DNA of 64,000 nt from Nocardia sp. CY41 (GTDB lineage: Bacteria; Actinomycetota; Actinomycetes; Mycobacteriales; Mycobacteriaceae): assembly GCF_009829325.1 (NCBI RefSeq), contig NZ_VUOS01000031.1:1-64000 (forward strand), given 5' to 3'. The position numbers and the translations under genes were made by a program. Each line of letters starts with the position of its first letter. Position 1 is the stretch's first letter. Under the pieces are notes generated by a model, which saw only the letters and a list, made by a program, of their open reading frames with translations, ran no database searches and had not been told where the DNA came from. Below are positions 7,802 through 17,359 of this stretch, in pieces.

Positions 7802-8779
7802 ATGACCGGCTTCCTGCTACGACGCGCGCTCAACTATGTCGTGCTGTTGCTGCTGGCTTCGTTCCTGACGTTCAGTTTGGCGTCCTTGACGTTCCGTCCG
7901 CTGGACAGTCTCGAACAACGCAATCCGCGCCCGCCACAGGCAGTGATCGACGCCAAGGCCGAGGAGCTGCACCTCAACGACCCGATCCCGGAGCGCTATC
8001 TCACCTGGCTGGCGGGCATCCCGCACGGCGACTTCGGCACCACGCTGGCCGGTCAGCCGGTGAGCGAGGAGCTGCCGCGGCGGGTCGCGGTGAGCCTGCG
8101 CTTGCTGATCGTCGGTTCGCTGGTCGGCACGGTGCTCGGCGTGCTGATCGGCGCGGCGGGCGCGATCCGGCAATACAAGTTCAGCGACTACTTCACCACG
8201 GTGGTGTCGCTGCTGATCTTGAGCACACCCGTGTTCCTGCTCGCGACGCTGCTCAAATACGGTGCGCTGGAGATCAACTCGCTCGCCGGATCGCAGATCT
8301 TCCTCTATACCGGTGAGACGTCGGCGAACAAGATCGAAGGCTTCGGGCCGCAGCTGATCGATCGCATCCAGCACCTGATCCTGCCCACCACCGCACTGGC
8401 CCTCGGCGCCATGGCGGGCTACAGCCGCTACCAGCGCAACGCCATGCTCGATGTGCTGCAGAGCGATTTCATCCGCACCGCCCGCGCCAAAGGGCTCACG
8501 CGCAGCAAGGCGCTCTACAAGCACGGTCTGCGCACGGCGCTGATCCCGATGGCCACGCTGTTCGCCTACAGTCTCGGCGCTCTGATCACCGGTGCGACGT
8601 TCACCGAGAAGATCTTCGGCTGGCACGGCGTCGGTGAGTGGCTGGTCGACTCGATCAACGCCCAGGACCTGTACGTCGTGGTGACGGTGACCGCGTTCGC
8701 CGGCCTGGTGGTGCTGGTGTCGGGTCTGCTGTCCGACGTCGTGTACGCGATTCTCGACCCAAGGGTGCGTGTGGGATGA
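7802..8779 (+). CDS. Peptide/nickel-class ABC transporter permease (DppB-like)
   Basis: First membrane subunit (325 aa) of a binding-protein-dependent importer of the oligopeptide/nickel class. It begins MTGFLLRRALNYVVLLLLAS, the typical DppB N terminus with one membrane segment, followed by an external loop, then five more segments. The EAA loop is visible as RTARAKGLTRSKALYKHGLR (about 223-242), where the ATPase docks. GAGG lies just before the ATG. It opens a run of genes with 4-nt overlaps (ATGA with the next gene at 8776). Substrate cannot be read from the sequence; a peptide is most likely from family membership. Confidence 0.93.
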   Translation: MTGFLLRRALNYVVLLLLASFLTFSLASLTFRPLDSLEQRNPRPPQAVIDAKAEELHLNDPIPERYLTWLAGIPHGDFGTTLAGQPVSEELPRRVAVSLRLLIVGSLVGTVLGVLIGAAGAIRQYKFSDYFTTVVSLLILSTPVFLLATLLKYGALEINSLAGSQIFLYTGETSANKIEGFGPQLIDRIQHLILPTTALALGAMAGYSRYQRNAMLDVLQSDFIRTARAKGLTRSKALYKHGLRTALIPMATLFAYSLGALITGATFTEKIFGWHGVGEWLVDSINAQDLYVVVTVTAFAGLVVLVSGLLSDVVYAILDPRVRVG

Positions 8780-9696
8780 CGGAAGCCGAAATCATCGTCC
8801 AAGGCACCCCCGAGGTCACCGCGACCGGGCGGCGCAGGCTGGTGCTGCGGCGCTTCCTGCGCAACAAGCCGGCCGTCGCGGGCGGCCTGATCCTGATCGC
8901 GCTGTTCGTCGCGAGCTTCGCGCTGCCGCCCTTACTGCCCTACGACTATCAGCAACTGGACTACACCGCCCTGCTCCAACCGCCGAGCCCGGAACACCCG
9001 TTCGGCACCACGCAGATCGGTCAGGACGTGCTCGCGCAGACCCTGCGCGGATTGCAGAAATCGCTGGTCATCGGCCTGTGTGTCGCGCTGTTGTCCACCA
9101 CGATCGCGGCAACCGCCGGTTCGCTGGCCGGCCTGCTCGGCGGCTGGACCGACCGCGCGATCATGTGGCTGGTGGACCTGCTGCTGGTGGTCCCGAGTTT
9201 CATCGTCATCGCGCTGTTCGCGCCGCGCACCAAGGGCAGCGGTTCGATCCTGCTGCTGATCCTCCTGCTGTCCGGCTTCGGCTGGATGATCTCCGCGCGG
9301 ATCGTGCGGGGCCTGACCCTGAGCCTGCGCGATCGCGAATTCGTCCGGGCCGCGCGGTACATGGGAGCGCCCACCCGCACGGTGATCCTCAGTCACGTCA
9401 TCCCGAACATCGCCTCGATCCTGATCATCGACACCACCCTCACCGTGGGCTCGGCGATCATGGCGGAGACGGGCCTGAGCTTCCTCGGTTTCGGCGTGCA
9501 GCCGCCGGACGTGTCGCTCGGGTCGCTGATCGCCGCGGGGACCAAATCAGCGTTGACTTATCCCTGGCTGTTCCTGTTCGCCGGTGGTCTGCTGATCATC
9601 ACCGTGCTGTGCGCCAACCTCGTCGGTGACGGATTGCGCGACGCGTTCGACCCCGGCGCCAAACGGGCACGGTCGAAGAAGAAGGCGAAAGCATGA
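8776..9696 (+). CDS. Peptide/nickel-class ABC transporter permease (DppC-like)
   Basis: Second membrane subunit, 306 aa. A cytoplasmic N-terminal segment (LRRFLRNKPAVAGG) leads into the first membrane helix, as in the OppC_N domain. HPFGTTQIGQDVLAQTLRG is the conserved DppC signature (family form HPLGTDxxGRDVLSR). The EAA loop is REFVRAARYMGAPTRTVILS, and SFLGFGVQPPDVSLG follows near the C terminus. The start overlaps the DppB stop (ATGA), indicating translational coupling, and its own stop overlaps the ATPase start. It pairs with DppB to form the channel. Confidence 0.94.
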   Translation: MTEAEIIVQGTPEVTATGRRRLVLRRFLRNKPAVAGGLILIALFVASFALPPLLPYDYQQLDYTALLQPPSPEHPFGTTQIGQDVLAQTLRGLQKSLVIGLCVALLSTTIAATAGSLAGLLGGWTDRAIMWLVDLLLVVPSFIVIALFAPRTKGSGSILLLILLLSGFGWMISARIVRGLTLSLRDREFVRAARYMGAPTRTVILSHVIPNIASILIIDTTLTVGSAIMAETGLSFLGFGVQPPDVSLGSLIAAGTKSALTYPWLFLFAGGLLIITVLCANLVGDGLRDAFDPGAKRARSKKKAKA

Positions 9697-11570
9697 CGAG
9701 CGCGGGCACAACCGAGCAGACGGTCGAGACGACCTCGACCGCGCCCCTGCTGGAGATCACCGATCTGCGGGTGTCCTTCCCCAGCGAGGAGGGCCGGATC
9801 GACGCGGTGCGCGGCGTCACCTACACGGTGTCCGATGGCGAGGTGCTCGCCATCGTCGGTGAATCCGGGTCCGGCAAGTCGGTGTCCTCGCTGGCGGTGA
9901 TGGGACTGCTGCCGGAGCAGGCACGGATCGCGGGCTCCATCCGGTTCCGCGGCCGCGAACTGCTCGGCCTCGGCGATCGCGACCTGTCCAAGCTGCGCGG
10001 CAGTTCCATCAGCATGGTGTTCCAGGACCCGCTGTCGGCGCTCACGCCGGTGTACCGGGTGGGTGATCAGATCGCCGAAGCCCTCCTGGCGCACGGCAAG
10101 ATGGGCCGCGGCGAAGCCGCGAAACGCGCGGTGGAGCTGCTCGACCTGGTCGGCATCCCGGACCCGCAGACGCGGGCCAAGGCGTTTCCGCACGAGTTCT
10201 CCGGTGGCCAGCGCCAGCGCGTGGTCATCGCGATGGCGATCGCGAACGATCCGGCGTTGATCATCTGCGACGAGCCGACCACCGCGCTGGACGTGACGGT
10301 GCAGAAGCAGATCCTCAACCTGCTGCGCAAGGCGCGCGACATCACCGGCGCGGGCGTCATCATGATCACCCACGACATGGGCATCGCCGCGACGCTGGCC
10401 GACCGCGTGGCCGTCATGTACGCGGGCCGGATCGTCGAGACGGCCACCGCGACGGAGCTGTTCAACACACCACGGATGCCATACACCGTCGGTCTGCTCG
10501 GCTCGATTCCGCGGATGGACGGTCCGCCGCGGCGGCCGCTGATCCCGATCGTGGGCGCGCCGCCCGCCATGCACGCGCTCCCGCCGGGCTGCTCGTTCGC
10601 ACCGCGCTGCCCGGTGTCGATCGACGAGTGCCGGGCGGCGGAACCTCCGCTGGAGGGTGTCGAACCCGGGCATTCGGCCGCCTGCATCCGCACCACCGAG
10701 GTCGGCACCGACGAGTTGTTCGAGGCCTATCGCCGCGAGATCGCCGAGCCGGACGCCGAGGCCGAGGTGGAGTCGGACGTGGTCTTGCGGGTCTCGGACC
10801 TGGTGAAGGTCTTCCCCCTCACGTCGGGCGTGCTGCTGCGCCGTCGCAAGGGCGAGATCAGGGCGGTCGACGGCATCAGTTTCGAGGTGCGCCGCGGGCG
10901 CACGTTGGCACTGGTCGGCGAGTCCGGCTCCGGCAAGTCCACCACGCTCACCCAGATCCTCGATCTGGTCTCTCCGCAGGAGGGCACGATCGAGATCATG
11001 GGCAATGACGTCGCCTCGCTGAGCAAGGCGCGCAAGCGGGAGATCCGACGGAAGATGCAGATCGTCTTCCAGGACCCCACCGCCTCGCTGGACCCGCGCC
11101 TGCCGATCTTCGACGCGCTCGCCGAACCGTTGCGCATCGACGGGCGTTCGCGGGCCGAGATCGCCCGTCGGGTACCGGAGCTGCTCGAGCAGGTCGGGCT
11201 GCGTCCCGAGCACGCCGACCGCTACCCCGCCGACTTCTCCGGCGGACAGAAGCAGCGCATCAGCATCGCCCGCGCTCTCGCGCTGGACCCGGAGCTGCTG
11301 GTGCTCGACGAGCCGGTCTCCTCGCTGGACGTCTCGATCCAGGCGGGCGTGCTGAATCTGTTGCGTGACCTGCAGACCGAGCGCGGCCTGTCGTATCTGT
11401 TCGTCTCGCACGACCTGTCCGTGGTGCGGAACCTGGCTCACGACATCGCCGTCATGTATCGCGGCAAGATCGTGGAATACGGTTCGGCGGAGCAGATATT
11501 CGCCGAGCCGCGACACGAGTACACCAGGGCGCTGATCGACGCGGTGCCGGTTCCAGCAGTCAGCCGATAG
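9693..11570 (+). CDS. Fused double ATPase of the peptide-class ABC importer (DppD-DppF fusion)
   Basis: 625 aa with two complete ABC cassettes, so one chain may supply both nucleotide-binding sites. Cassette 1 (about 10-330): Walker A GESGSGKSVSSLAV, signature FSGGQRQRVVIAMA, Walker B LIICDEPT, then the oligopeptide-transporter C-terminal domain with SFAPRCPVSIDECR; its clustered cysteines often bind an Fe-S cluster in this class. Cassette 2 (about 365-620): GESGSGKSTTLTQI, FSGGQKQRISIARALALDPE, LVLDEPVSSLD, switch His in LFVSHDLSVVR. The ATG overlaps the DppC stop. Fusions of DppD and DppF are common in actinobacteria. Confidence 0.94.
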   Translation: MTSAGTTEQTVETTSTAPLLEITDLRVSFPSEEGRIDAVRGVTYTVSDGEVLAIVGESGSGKSVSSLAVMGLLPEQARIAGSIRFRGRELLGLGDRDLSKLRGSSISMVFQDPLSALTPVYRVGDQIAEALLAHGKMGRGEAAKRAVELLDLVGIPDPQTRAKAFPHEFSGGQRQRVVIAMAIANDPALIICDEPTTALDVTVQKQILNLLRKARDITGAGVIMITHDMGIAATLADRVAVMYAGRIVETATATELFNTPRMPYTVGLLGSIPRMDGPPRRPLIPIVGAPPAMHALPPGCSFAPRCPVSIDECRAAEPPLEGVEPGHSAACIRTTEVGTDELFEAYRREIAEPDAEAEVESDVVLRVSDLVKVFPLTSGVLLRRRKGEIRAVDGISFEVRRGRTLALVGESGSGKSTTLTQILDLVSPQEGTIEIMGNDVASLSKARKREIRRKMQIVFQDPTASLDPRLPIFDALAEPLRIDGRSRAEIARRVPELLEQVGLRPEHADRYPADFSGGQKQRISIARALALDPELLVLDEPVSSLDVSIQAGVLNLLRDLQTERGLSYLFVSHDLSVVRNLAHDIAVMYRGKIVEYGSAEQIFAEPRHEYTRALIDAVPVPAVSR

Positions 11571-11583
11571 TCAGGAGAGCGCG

Positions 11584-13269
11584 ATGCGGATCCGTTTCGA
11601 CCGATGGCGGTGGACCGCGGGCTTGGCGGCGATCGCGCTGATCGCCGCGGGCTGCGCGACCGGCCCCGACGAGTCGGCCGCGGGACTGTCCGACGCGCTC
11701 GGCACCACCAGCGACATCAATCCCAAGAACCGCGACGAGGTGCGCGAAGGCGGCAACCTGCGCTTGGCGGTCACCAGCTTCCCGGCGAACTGGAACACCC
11801 TGTCCAACGACGGGAACGACGGCGAGATCGCCGATATCGAGCGCCCGCTCATGCCGCGCGCCTTCGACGCCGACGCGGCGGGCAACCTGACCGTCGACCG
11901 GGACTTCTTCACCGATGTCGCGCTGACCGGCACCAATCCGCAACAGGTCACCTACACCATCAATCCCGCGGCGGTCTGGTCCGACGGCACGCCGATCACC
12001 TGGGAGGACCTCGCCGCGCAAGCACACGCGCTCAGCGGCCGCGACAAGCGCTTCCTGATCGCGATCACCAACGGCTTCGAGTTCGTCGACAAGGTCGAGC
12101 GCGGTGTGGACGACCGGCAGGCGGTCCTCACCTTCAACCATCCCTACGGCGAATGGCGCGGCCAGTTCGCGGGCAACTCCTCGCTCTTCCCGAAATCCGT
12201 GACGGCGACCCCGGAATCGTTCAACAAGGGACTGGTGGACCGGCTCGGCCCCAGCGCGGGCCCGTTCGTCGTCCAGTCCACCGACCGTGTCCAGGGCCGG
12301 ATCGTGCTCAGCCGTAATCCGAGATGGTGGGGCGAGACGCCGAAGCTGGACACCATCACCTACAGCGTGCTGGATCACGCGGCCTGGGCGGGCGCCCTGC
12401 AGAACAGCGAACTGGATCTCGTCCGGCTGGCCTCGATCGACGAGGTCAAGACGGTCCGCAATACCGACGGGCTGGTGATTCGCCGTGCGCCCGGTAACCG
12501 CTGGCGGCACATCACCTTCAACGGCGCACCCGGCTCCATTCTCGCGGATGCGCGCGTGCGGGTGGCGATCGCGAAGGCCATCGACCGGCAGGGTATCGCG
12601 ACCGCGACCCAGAACGGCCTGGTGGAGAATCCGAAGCCGTTGAACAATCACATCTTCCTGCAGGGGCAAGACGGTTACCAGGACAATTCGGCGCCGGTCG
12701 CCTACGACCCCGAGCAGGCGGCACGGGAACTCGACGCGCTCGGCTGGAAGCTCAACGGCGACGTCCGCGAGAAGGACGGCCGCAAGCTGGAAATCCGCGA
12801 CGTGATGTACAACGACCCGCTGTGGGTCCAGATCGCGCAGATCATCCAGCAGAATCTGGCCCGGATCGGCGTGCGGCTCACCATCGATACCAAACCGGGG
12901 GCCGGTTATTTCACCGACGTCATCATCCCCGGTGATTTCGACGCCGCGCAGTTCATCTTCGCCGGGGACGCCTTCGCGATGAGTTCGATCCGCCAGATCT
13001 ACTACTACGACCCGAACGATCTGCAGGGCAACTACGGCCGTATCGGCTCGCCCGAGCTCAATGCCCTGATCGAGCGCACGCTGACCGAACTCGACCCGAA
13101 GAAGGCGATCGAACTGGCCAACGAGGTCGACCGCAAGGTGTTCGAGGAAGGGCATTCCCTGCCGCTGACCCAGTCCGACGGCAGTTTCGGCGCCCGCGCG
13201 GACCTCGCCAATATCGGTTCCCCCGGGCTGGCGTCCTACGACTACACCAAGATCGGATTCGTGAAATGA
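11584..13269 (+). CDS. Family 5 extracellular solute-binding lipoprotein, copy 1
   Basis: 561-aa ligand receptor of the ABC importer. A signal peptide ends at the lipobox AAGC (Cys24), so the protein is anchored outside the membrane. The SBP_bac_5 fold is shown by the lobe signatures TYTINPAAVWSDGTPITWED, HITFNGAPGSILADARVRVA (about 310-330) and the region around YNDPLWVQIAQIIQQN. AGGAGAG precedes the ATG. It is the first of three consecutive paralogues that share most of their length, including GSTNDIN/GTTSDIN after the signal peptide and the NGDVREKDGR block. The next gene overlaps its stop codon. Confidence 0.92.
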   Translation: MRIRFDRWRWTAGLAAIALIAAGCATGPDESAAGLSDALGTTSDINPKNRDEVREGGNLRLAVTSFPANWNTLSNDGNDGEIADIERPLMPRAFDADAAGNLTVDRDFFTDVALTGTNPQQVTYTINPAAVWSDGTPITWEDLAAQAHALSGRDKRFLIAITNGFEFVDKVERGVDDRQAVLTFNHPYGEWRGQFAGNSSLFPKSVTATPESFNKGLVDRLGPSAGPFVVQSTDRVQGRIVLSRNPRWWGETPKLDTITYSVLDHAAWAGALQNSELDLVRLASIDEVKTVRNTDGLVIRRAPGNRWRHITFNGAPGSILADARVRVAIAKAIDRQGIATATQNGLVENPKPLNNHIFLQGQDGYQDNSAPVAYDPEQAARELDALGWKLNGDVREKDGRKLEIRDVMYNDPLWVQIAQIIQQNLARIGVRLTIDTKPGAGYFTDVIIPGDFDAAQFIFAGDAFAMSSIRQIYYYDPNDLQGNYGRIGSPELNALIERTLTELDPKKAIELANEVDRKVFEEGHSLPLTQSDGSFGARADLANIGSPGLASYDYTKIGFVK

Positions 13270-14966
13270 GACCAGCACAGCAGACTCGGAACCGCCGGTG
13301 GCGGGCACGCGACGTGATGGTCCGGGCTCTCACCGTGAGCACGGCGCTCGCTGTGCTGGTCGGCTGTGGTTCCGGCGGCAGCGAGGTTAAGTCGGGTTCC
13401 AGCGCCCTCGGATCGACCAACGACATCAATCCCCGAGACCCGAGCGACGTGCGCGACGGCGGCAACCTACGTCTTGCCATCACGAATTTCCCCGCGACGT
13501 TCAATTCGCACCACGTCGACGCCGACGGTGACCTCGCCGAAGTAGTCGACTGGACATTGCCAGGGCCGATCACCGCCAACGCTGCGGGCGAACTGTCGAT
13601 CGACCACAACTTCTTCACCGATATCGCACTGACCGAGACCAACCCGCAGCGGGTGGTCTACACCATCAATCCCAAGGCGGTCTGGTCCGACGGCAGTCCG
13701 ATCACCTGGGAGGACCTGCGCTCCCAAGCCGAGGCACTGAGCGGCCGCAACACGGAATACCGGGTCTCCGCGACCCAGGGCTACAACCGGCTGGCCAAGG
13801 TCGAGCGCGGGGTCGACGACCGCCAGGCCGTCGTCACCTTCGCGCAGCACTACGCGGAGTGGCGGGGCCTGTTCAGTCAGCTGATGCCGACGGAATCGAC
13901 CGAGACGCCGCAGGCGTTCAACGAGCGCGACCGCAACGGGCTCGCCAAGTCGGCCGGACCGTTCGTGATCACCTCCGTCGACCGGGCGCAGCAGCGAATC
14001 GTGCTCAACCGCAACCCGAAATGGTGGGGCGAGACGCCGAAGCTGGACACCGTCACCTACAGCGTGCTCGACTATTCGGCCCGCCTCAACGCCTTGCAGA
14101 ACAATGAACTCGATGCCATCGATATCTCCGGCATCGAAGAGGTCAAGTCCGCGACCAACTCGCCGGGCATCATCGTGCGTCGCGCCTCGCGCCCGTACAA
14201 CTCGCACATCACGTTCAACGGCGCGCCGGGGTCGATTCTCGCGGATGCGCGCTTGCGCGTCGCGATCGCGAAGGCGATCGATCGCCAGGGCATCGTCACC
14301 GCGCTGCAGAACGGGATCGTGGAGAATCCCAAGCCGCTGAACAACCACATCTACCTCGACGGGCAGAAGGGCTATCAGGACAATTCCGCGGTGATCGCCT
14401 ACAACCCCGACGAGGCGGCCCGCATGCTGGACGAACTCGGCTGGAAGCTCAACGGCGACGTCCGCGAGAAGGACGGGCGTCAGCTGGTGATCCGGGACGT
14501 GATGTTCCAGCAGGACACCTGGGTGCAGATGGCGCAGATCATGCAGCAGAATCTGGCGCGGGTCGGGGTGAAACTGGTGATCCAGACCTTCCCCGGCAAC
14601 GGCCTGTTCACCGATGTGATCGACCCTGGCAACTTCGACATCGCCCAGTTCAGCTGGTCCAGAAGCATTTTCCCGCTCGGCGCGCTGCCGCAGATCTACG
14701 CCTACGACCCGGCGAACCCGCTGAGCAACAAGGGACGGATCGGGTCACCCGAACTGAACGAGCTGATCGAGCAGACCATTTCCGAACTCGACCCCGAGCG
14801 GGCGATCGAGCTGGCGAACAAGGCCGACCGGATGATCTTCGAACTGGGCCACTCGGTGCCCATCGCGCAATCGCCGGGCAATGTGGCCGTTCGAGCGGGG
14901 CTGGCCAACTTCGGCGCCTTCGGGCTGGCTTCCCCGGACTATCTCCGGGTGGGCTTCGAGAAGTGA
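13266..14966 (+). CDS. Family 5 extracellular solute-binding lipoprotein, copy 2
   Basis: 566 aa, paralogous to the genes on either side. A longer N terminus precedes the signal peptide, with the lipobox LVGC at Cys34. Shared landmarks are GSTNDINPRDPSDVRDGGNL, TYSVLDYSARL, HITFNGAPGSILADARLRVA and NPKPLNNHIYLDGQKGYQDN. The start overlaps the preceding stop (ATGA), so the two receptors are probably made in similar amounts. Differences from copy 1 are spread along the chain, which argues for an old duplication; different ligand preference is plausible but unproven. Confidence 0.92.
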   Translation: MRPAQQTRNRRWRARDVMVRALTVSTALAVLVGCGSGGSEVKSGSSALGSTNDINPRDPSDVRDGGNLRLAITNFPATFNSHHVDADGDLAEVVDWTLPGPITANAAGELSIDHNFFTDIALTETNPQRVVYTINPKAVWSDGSPITWEDLRSQAEALSGRNTEYRVSATQGYNRLAKVERGVDDRQAVVTFAQHYAEWRGLFSQLMPTESTETPQAFNERDRNGLAKSAGPFVITSVDRAQQRIVLNRNPKWWGETPKLDTVTYSVLDYSARLNALQNNELDAIDISGIEEVKSATNSPGIIVRRASRPYNSHITFNGAPGSILADARLRVAIAKAIDRQGIVTALQNGIVENPKPLNNHIYLDGQKGYQDNSAVIAYNPDEAARMLDELGWKLNGDVREKDGRQLVIRDVMFQQDTWVQMAQIMQQNLARVGVKLVIQTFPGNGLFTDVIDPGNFDIAQFSWSRSIFPLGALPQIYAYDPANPLSNKGRIGSPELNELIEQTISELDPERAIELANKADRMIFELGHSVPIAQSPGNVAVRAGLANFGAFGLASPDYLRVGFEK

Positions 14967-15004
14967 GGCCGTTCCGCAGGACCTAACGAGCAGGAAGGAT
15001 CACC

Positions 15005-16675
15005 ATGCGGATTACCTCTGCGTGTGCCCGGCTGGCGTTGTCGCTGGTCGTCGTCGGGCTGACCGTGACGGGTTGTGGTGGCGACAACGCCGCCGCGCCG
15101 GGCACCAGCACGGTCGGCAGCACCAACGACATCAATCCGAGGGACCCCGGTGAACTGCGCGACGGCGGCAATCTGCGGTTGGCGCTCACCAACTTCCCGG
15201 AGACCTTCAACTACCTGCATGTGGACGGCGGCACCGAGAGCGTCTTCTCCATCGTCGAAGCGACGATGCCCACCGCCTTCGTCAGCGACGCGGCGGGACA
15301 GCTGAGCATCGACCACGACTTCTTCACCGATATCAAGCTGACCGGGACCAGCCCCCAGCAGGTGGAGTACACCATCAATCCGAAAGCCATGTGGTCCGAC
15401 GGCTCACCGATCACCTGGGAGGACTTGCGGTCGCAGGCGAATGCCCTGAGCGGCAAGGACAACGCGTTCCTCGTCTCGGGCACCGGCGGTTTCGAACGGG
15501 TCGGCAAGGTCGAGCGCGGCGCCGACGACCGGCAAGCCGTGGTGACCTTCGACCAGCCCTACAGCGAATGGCAAGGACTGTTCAACCCGCTGTACCCGAA
15601 GTCGGTCACCGCGACGCCCGACACGTTCACCAACGCGGCCAAGAACAGCTTGCCGGTCAGCGCGGGCCCCTTCGCGGTCACCTCCATCGATCGCAGCCAG
15701 AATCGGATCGTGCTCGGGCGCAATCCCCGGTGGTGGGGCGATACGCCGAAACTGGATTCGGTCACCTTCAGCGTGCTCGACCACTCGGCCTGGCTGCCCG
15801 CGATCCAGAACAACGAGCTCGACATCGCCTACATGTCCGGCATCGAGAACGTCAGCGCGGCGCGCAACGCCGCGAACGTGGTCATCCGGCGCACGCCGGA
15901 GCCGACCTGGTCGCACATCACGTTCAACGGGGCGCCCGGTTCCCTGCTCGCCGACCCGCAACTGCGGATCGCCATCTCCAAGGCGATCGACCGGCAGGGC
16001 GTGGTCACCGCCTCGCAGCACGGCGTCGTCGACGATCCGAAGCCATTGAACAATCACGTCTTCGTGTCGGGGCAGAAGGGCTACCAGGACAACGCCGCGC
16101 CCATCGCCTACGACCCGGACGAGGCGGCCCGCATGCTGGACGCGCTCGGCTGGAAACTCAACGGAGACGTCCGCGAGAAGGACGGCCGCAAACTCGAACT
16201 CCGCGACGTGATGTACCAGCAGGACCAGTGGGTGCAGACCGCGCAGATCGTGCAGCAGAATCTGGCGAAAGTCGGCGTGAAAATGACCATTCAGACGGTG
16301 CCGGGCACGGGACTGTTCACCAATGTCATCGATCCCGGCAATTTCGATCTGGCTCAATTCAGCTGGAACGGTAGCGTTCTCCCGTTGAGCGGACTCCGGC
16401 AGATCTACTACTACGACCCGGCCAACCTACAGGGCAACAAGGCGCGGATCGGCACCCCGGAACTCAACGCGCTGATCGACCGGACCCTGTCCGAACTCGA
16501 CCCCGACAAGGCCGTTCAGTTGGCCAACGAATGCGATCGGATGATCTTCGAAGAGGGGTACTCGATCCCGCTGCACCAGGCCGCGGGCACCTACGCGGTC
16601 CGGACCGATCTGGCGAACTACGGTGCGTTCGGCCTCGCCTCGCGCGACTACACCAAGGTCGGCTTTCTGAAGTGA
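15005..16675 (+). CDS. Family 5 extracellular solute-binding lipoprotein, copy 3
   Basis: 556 aa, third paralogue. Signal peptide with lipobox VTGC (Cys24) followed by GGDNAAAPGTSTVGSTNDIN. The same SBP_bac_5 landmarks are present: YTINPKAMWSDGSPITWED, HITFNGAPGSLLADPQLRIA, LNGDVREKDGRKLELRDVM. A 38-bp gap and an AGGAAGG RBS separate it from copy 2, so it may be translated independently. At many positions it looks closer to copy 2 than to copy 1, which suggests stepwise duplication. Its stop overlaps the GTG of the following membrane protein gene. Confidence 0.92.
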   Translation: MRITSACARLALSLVVVGLTVTGCGGDNAAAPGTSTVGSTNDINPRDPGELRDGGNLRLALTNFPETFNYLHVDGGTESVFSIVEATMPTAFVSDAAGQLSIDHDFFTDIKLTGTSPQQVEYTINPKAMWSDGSPITWEDLRSQANALSGKDNAFLVSGTGGFERVGKVERGADDRQAVVTFDQPYSEWQGLFNPLYPKSVTATPDTFTNAAKNSLPVSAGPFAVTSIDRSQNRIVLGRNPRWWGDTPKLDSVTFSVLDHSAWLPAIQNNELDIAYMSGIENVSAARNAANVVIRRTPEPTWSHITFNGAPGSLLADPQLRIAISKAIDRQGVVTASQHGVVDDPKPLNNHVFVSGQKGYQDNAAPIAYDPDEAARMLDALGWKLNGDVREKDGRKLELRDVMYQQDQWVQTAQIVQQNLAKVGVKMTIQTVPGTGLFTNVIDPGNFDLAQFSWNGSVLPLSGLRQIYYYDPANLQGNKARIGTPELNALIDRTLSELDPDKAVQLANECDRMIFEEGYSIPLHQAAGTYAVRTDLANYGAFGLASRDYTKVGFLK

Positions 16676-17334
16676 GCATCGGACCGGGCCACCCGCTGGC
16701 CTATCCGCTCACGGTGACGATCGGCGCCCTCGCGGTCTGTGCCGCTTGGGCGCCGTTCGGCACTCTGGATCAGGTGGCGGCCCTGGTCGCCGTTGCCTTG
16801 GGCGTCAGCGGGTATACCGGCTACCGGCTCGCCGTCGCCTTCGGCTTGCTCCCGTTCCGGCGTTCGGGCGCCGCCCGCACCGTGCGGGTCACCCGCATCC
16901 GCCAGCAGCATCGCCTGGACAGCCGGTCGTGGTTGCAAGTCGCAGGCACCGGGCGGCCGCGGTGGCTTCCGGTGTACTTCGACCCGGCGCTGATCATCCT
17001 CACCGAAACCGACGCGGAACTCACCGACCGCACGATCCACGTCGCCGGACGACGGCTCTACCCCTCCGGCCGCATCCGCGACGCCGAACCGCCCGGTCGT
17101 CTCGTCGACAATCCCAGCCGCCCCGACCCGGACGCACCCGCCCACATAGCGAAGGCCACCCGGCTGCGCCGTCGTCTGCTGCTCGACGCGCAGTCCACCG
17201 TGGCCGCCCCCGTCGCCGCACTCCTGTGGGTCTATCTCGACGGCGGCGGCTTCCCGGTCTTTCTCGCCGCCACCACCGTGGCCGCCGCCTGCACCATCTG
17301 GCTGTCCGCCGTCCGGGGCTCCGACCCCATGTGA
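16672..17334 (+). CDS. Membrane protein of unknown function at the end of the ABC operon
   Basis: 220 aa; the GTG start overlaps the stop of the third binding protein (GTGA), tying it to the transporter operon. Two hydrophobic segments lie near the N terminus (about 9-28 and 33-52). A cytosolic or external domain of about 120 residues follows, with SWLQVAGTGRPRWLPVYFDP and YPSGRIRDAEPPGRLVDNPS, then two hydrophobic segments at about 177-212. No enzyme motif was recognised. Possibly a transporter-associated accessory protein; inferred from context only. Confidence 0.75.
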   Translation: MSIGPGHPLAYPLTVTIGALAVCAAWAPFGTLDQVAALVAVALGVSGYTGYRLAVAFGLLPFRRSGAARTVRVTRIRQQHRLDSRSWLQVAGTGRPRWLPVYFDPALIILTETDAELTDRTIHVAGRRLYPSGRIRDAEPPGRLVDNPSRPDPDAPAHIAKATRLRRRLLLDAQSTVAAPVAALLWVYLDGGGFPVFLAATTVAAACTIWLSAVRGSDPM

Positions 17335-17359
17335 CCATCGCGTGATATCGCCGCGCTGA

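Noticed and set aside
9558..11516. Minus-strand frame of about 652 codons
   Set aside because: Antisense to the fused ABC ATPase; no family features and no RBS.
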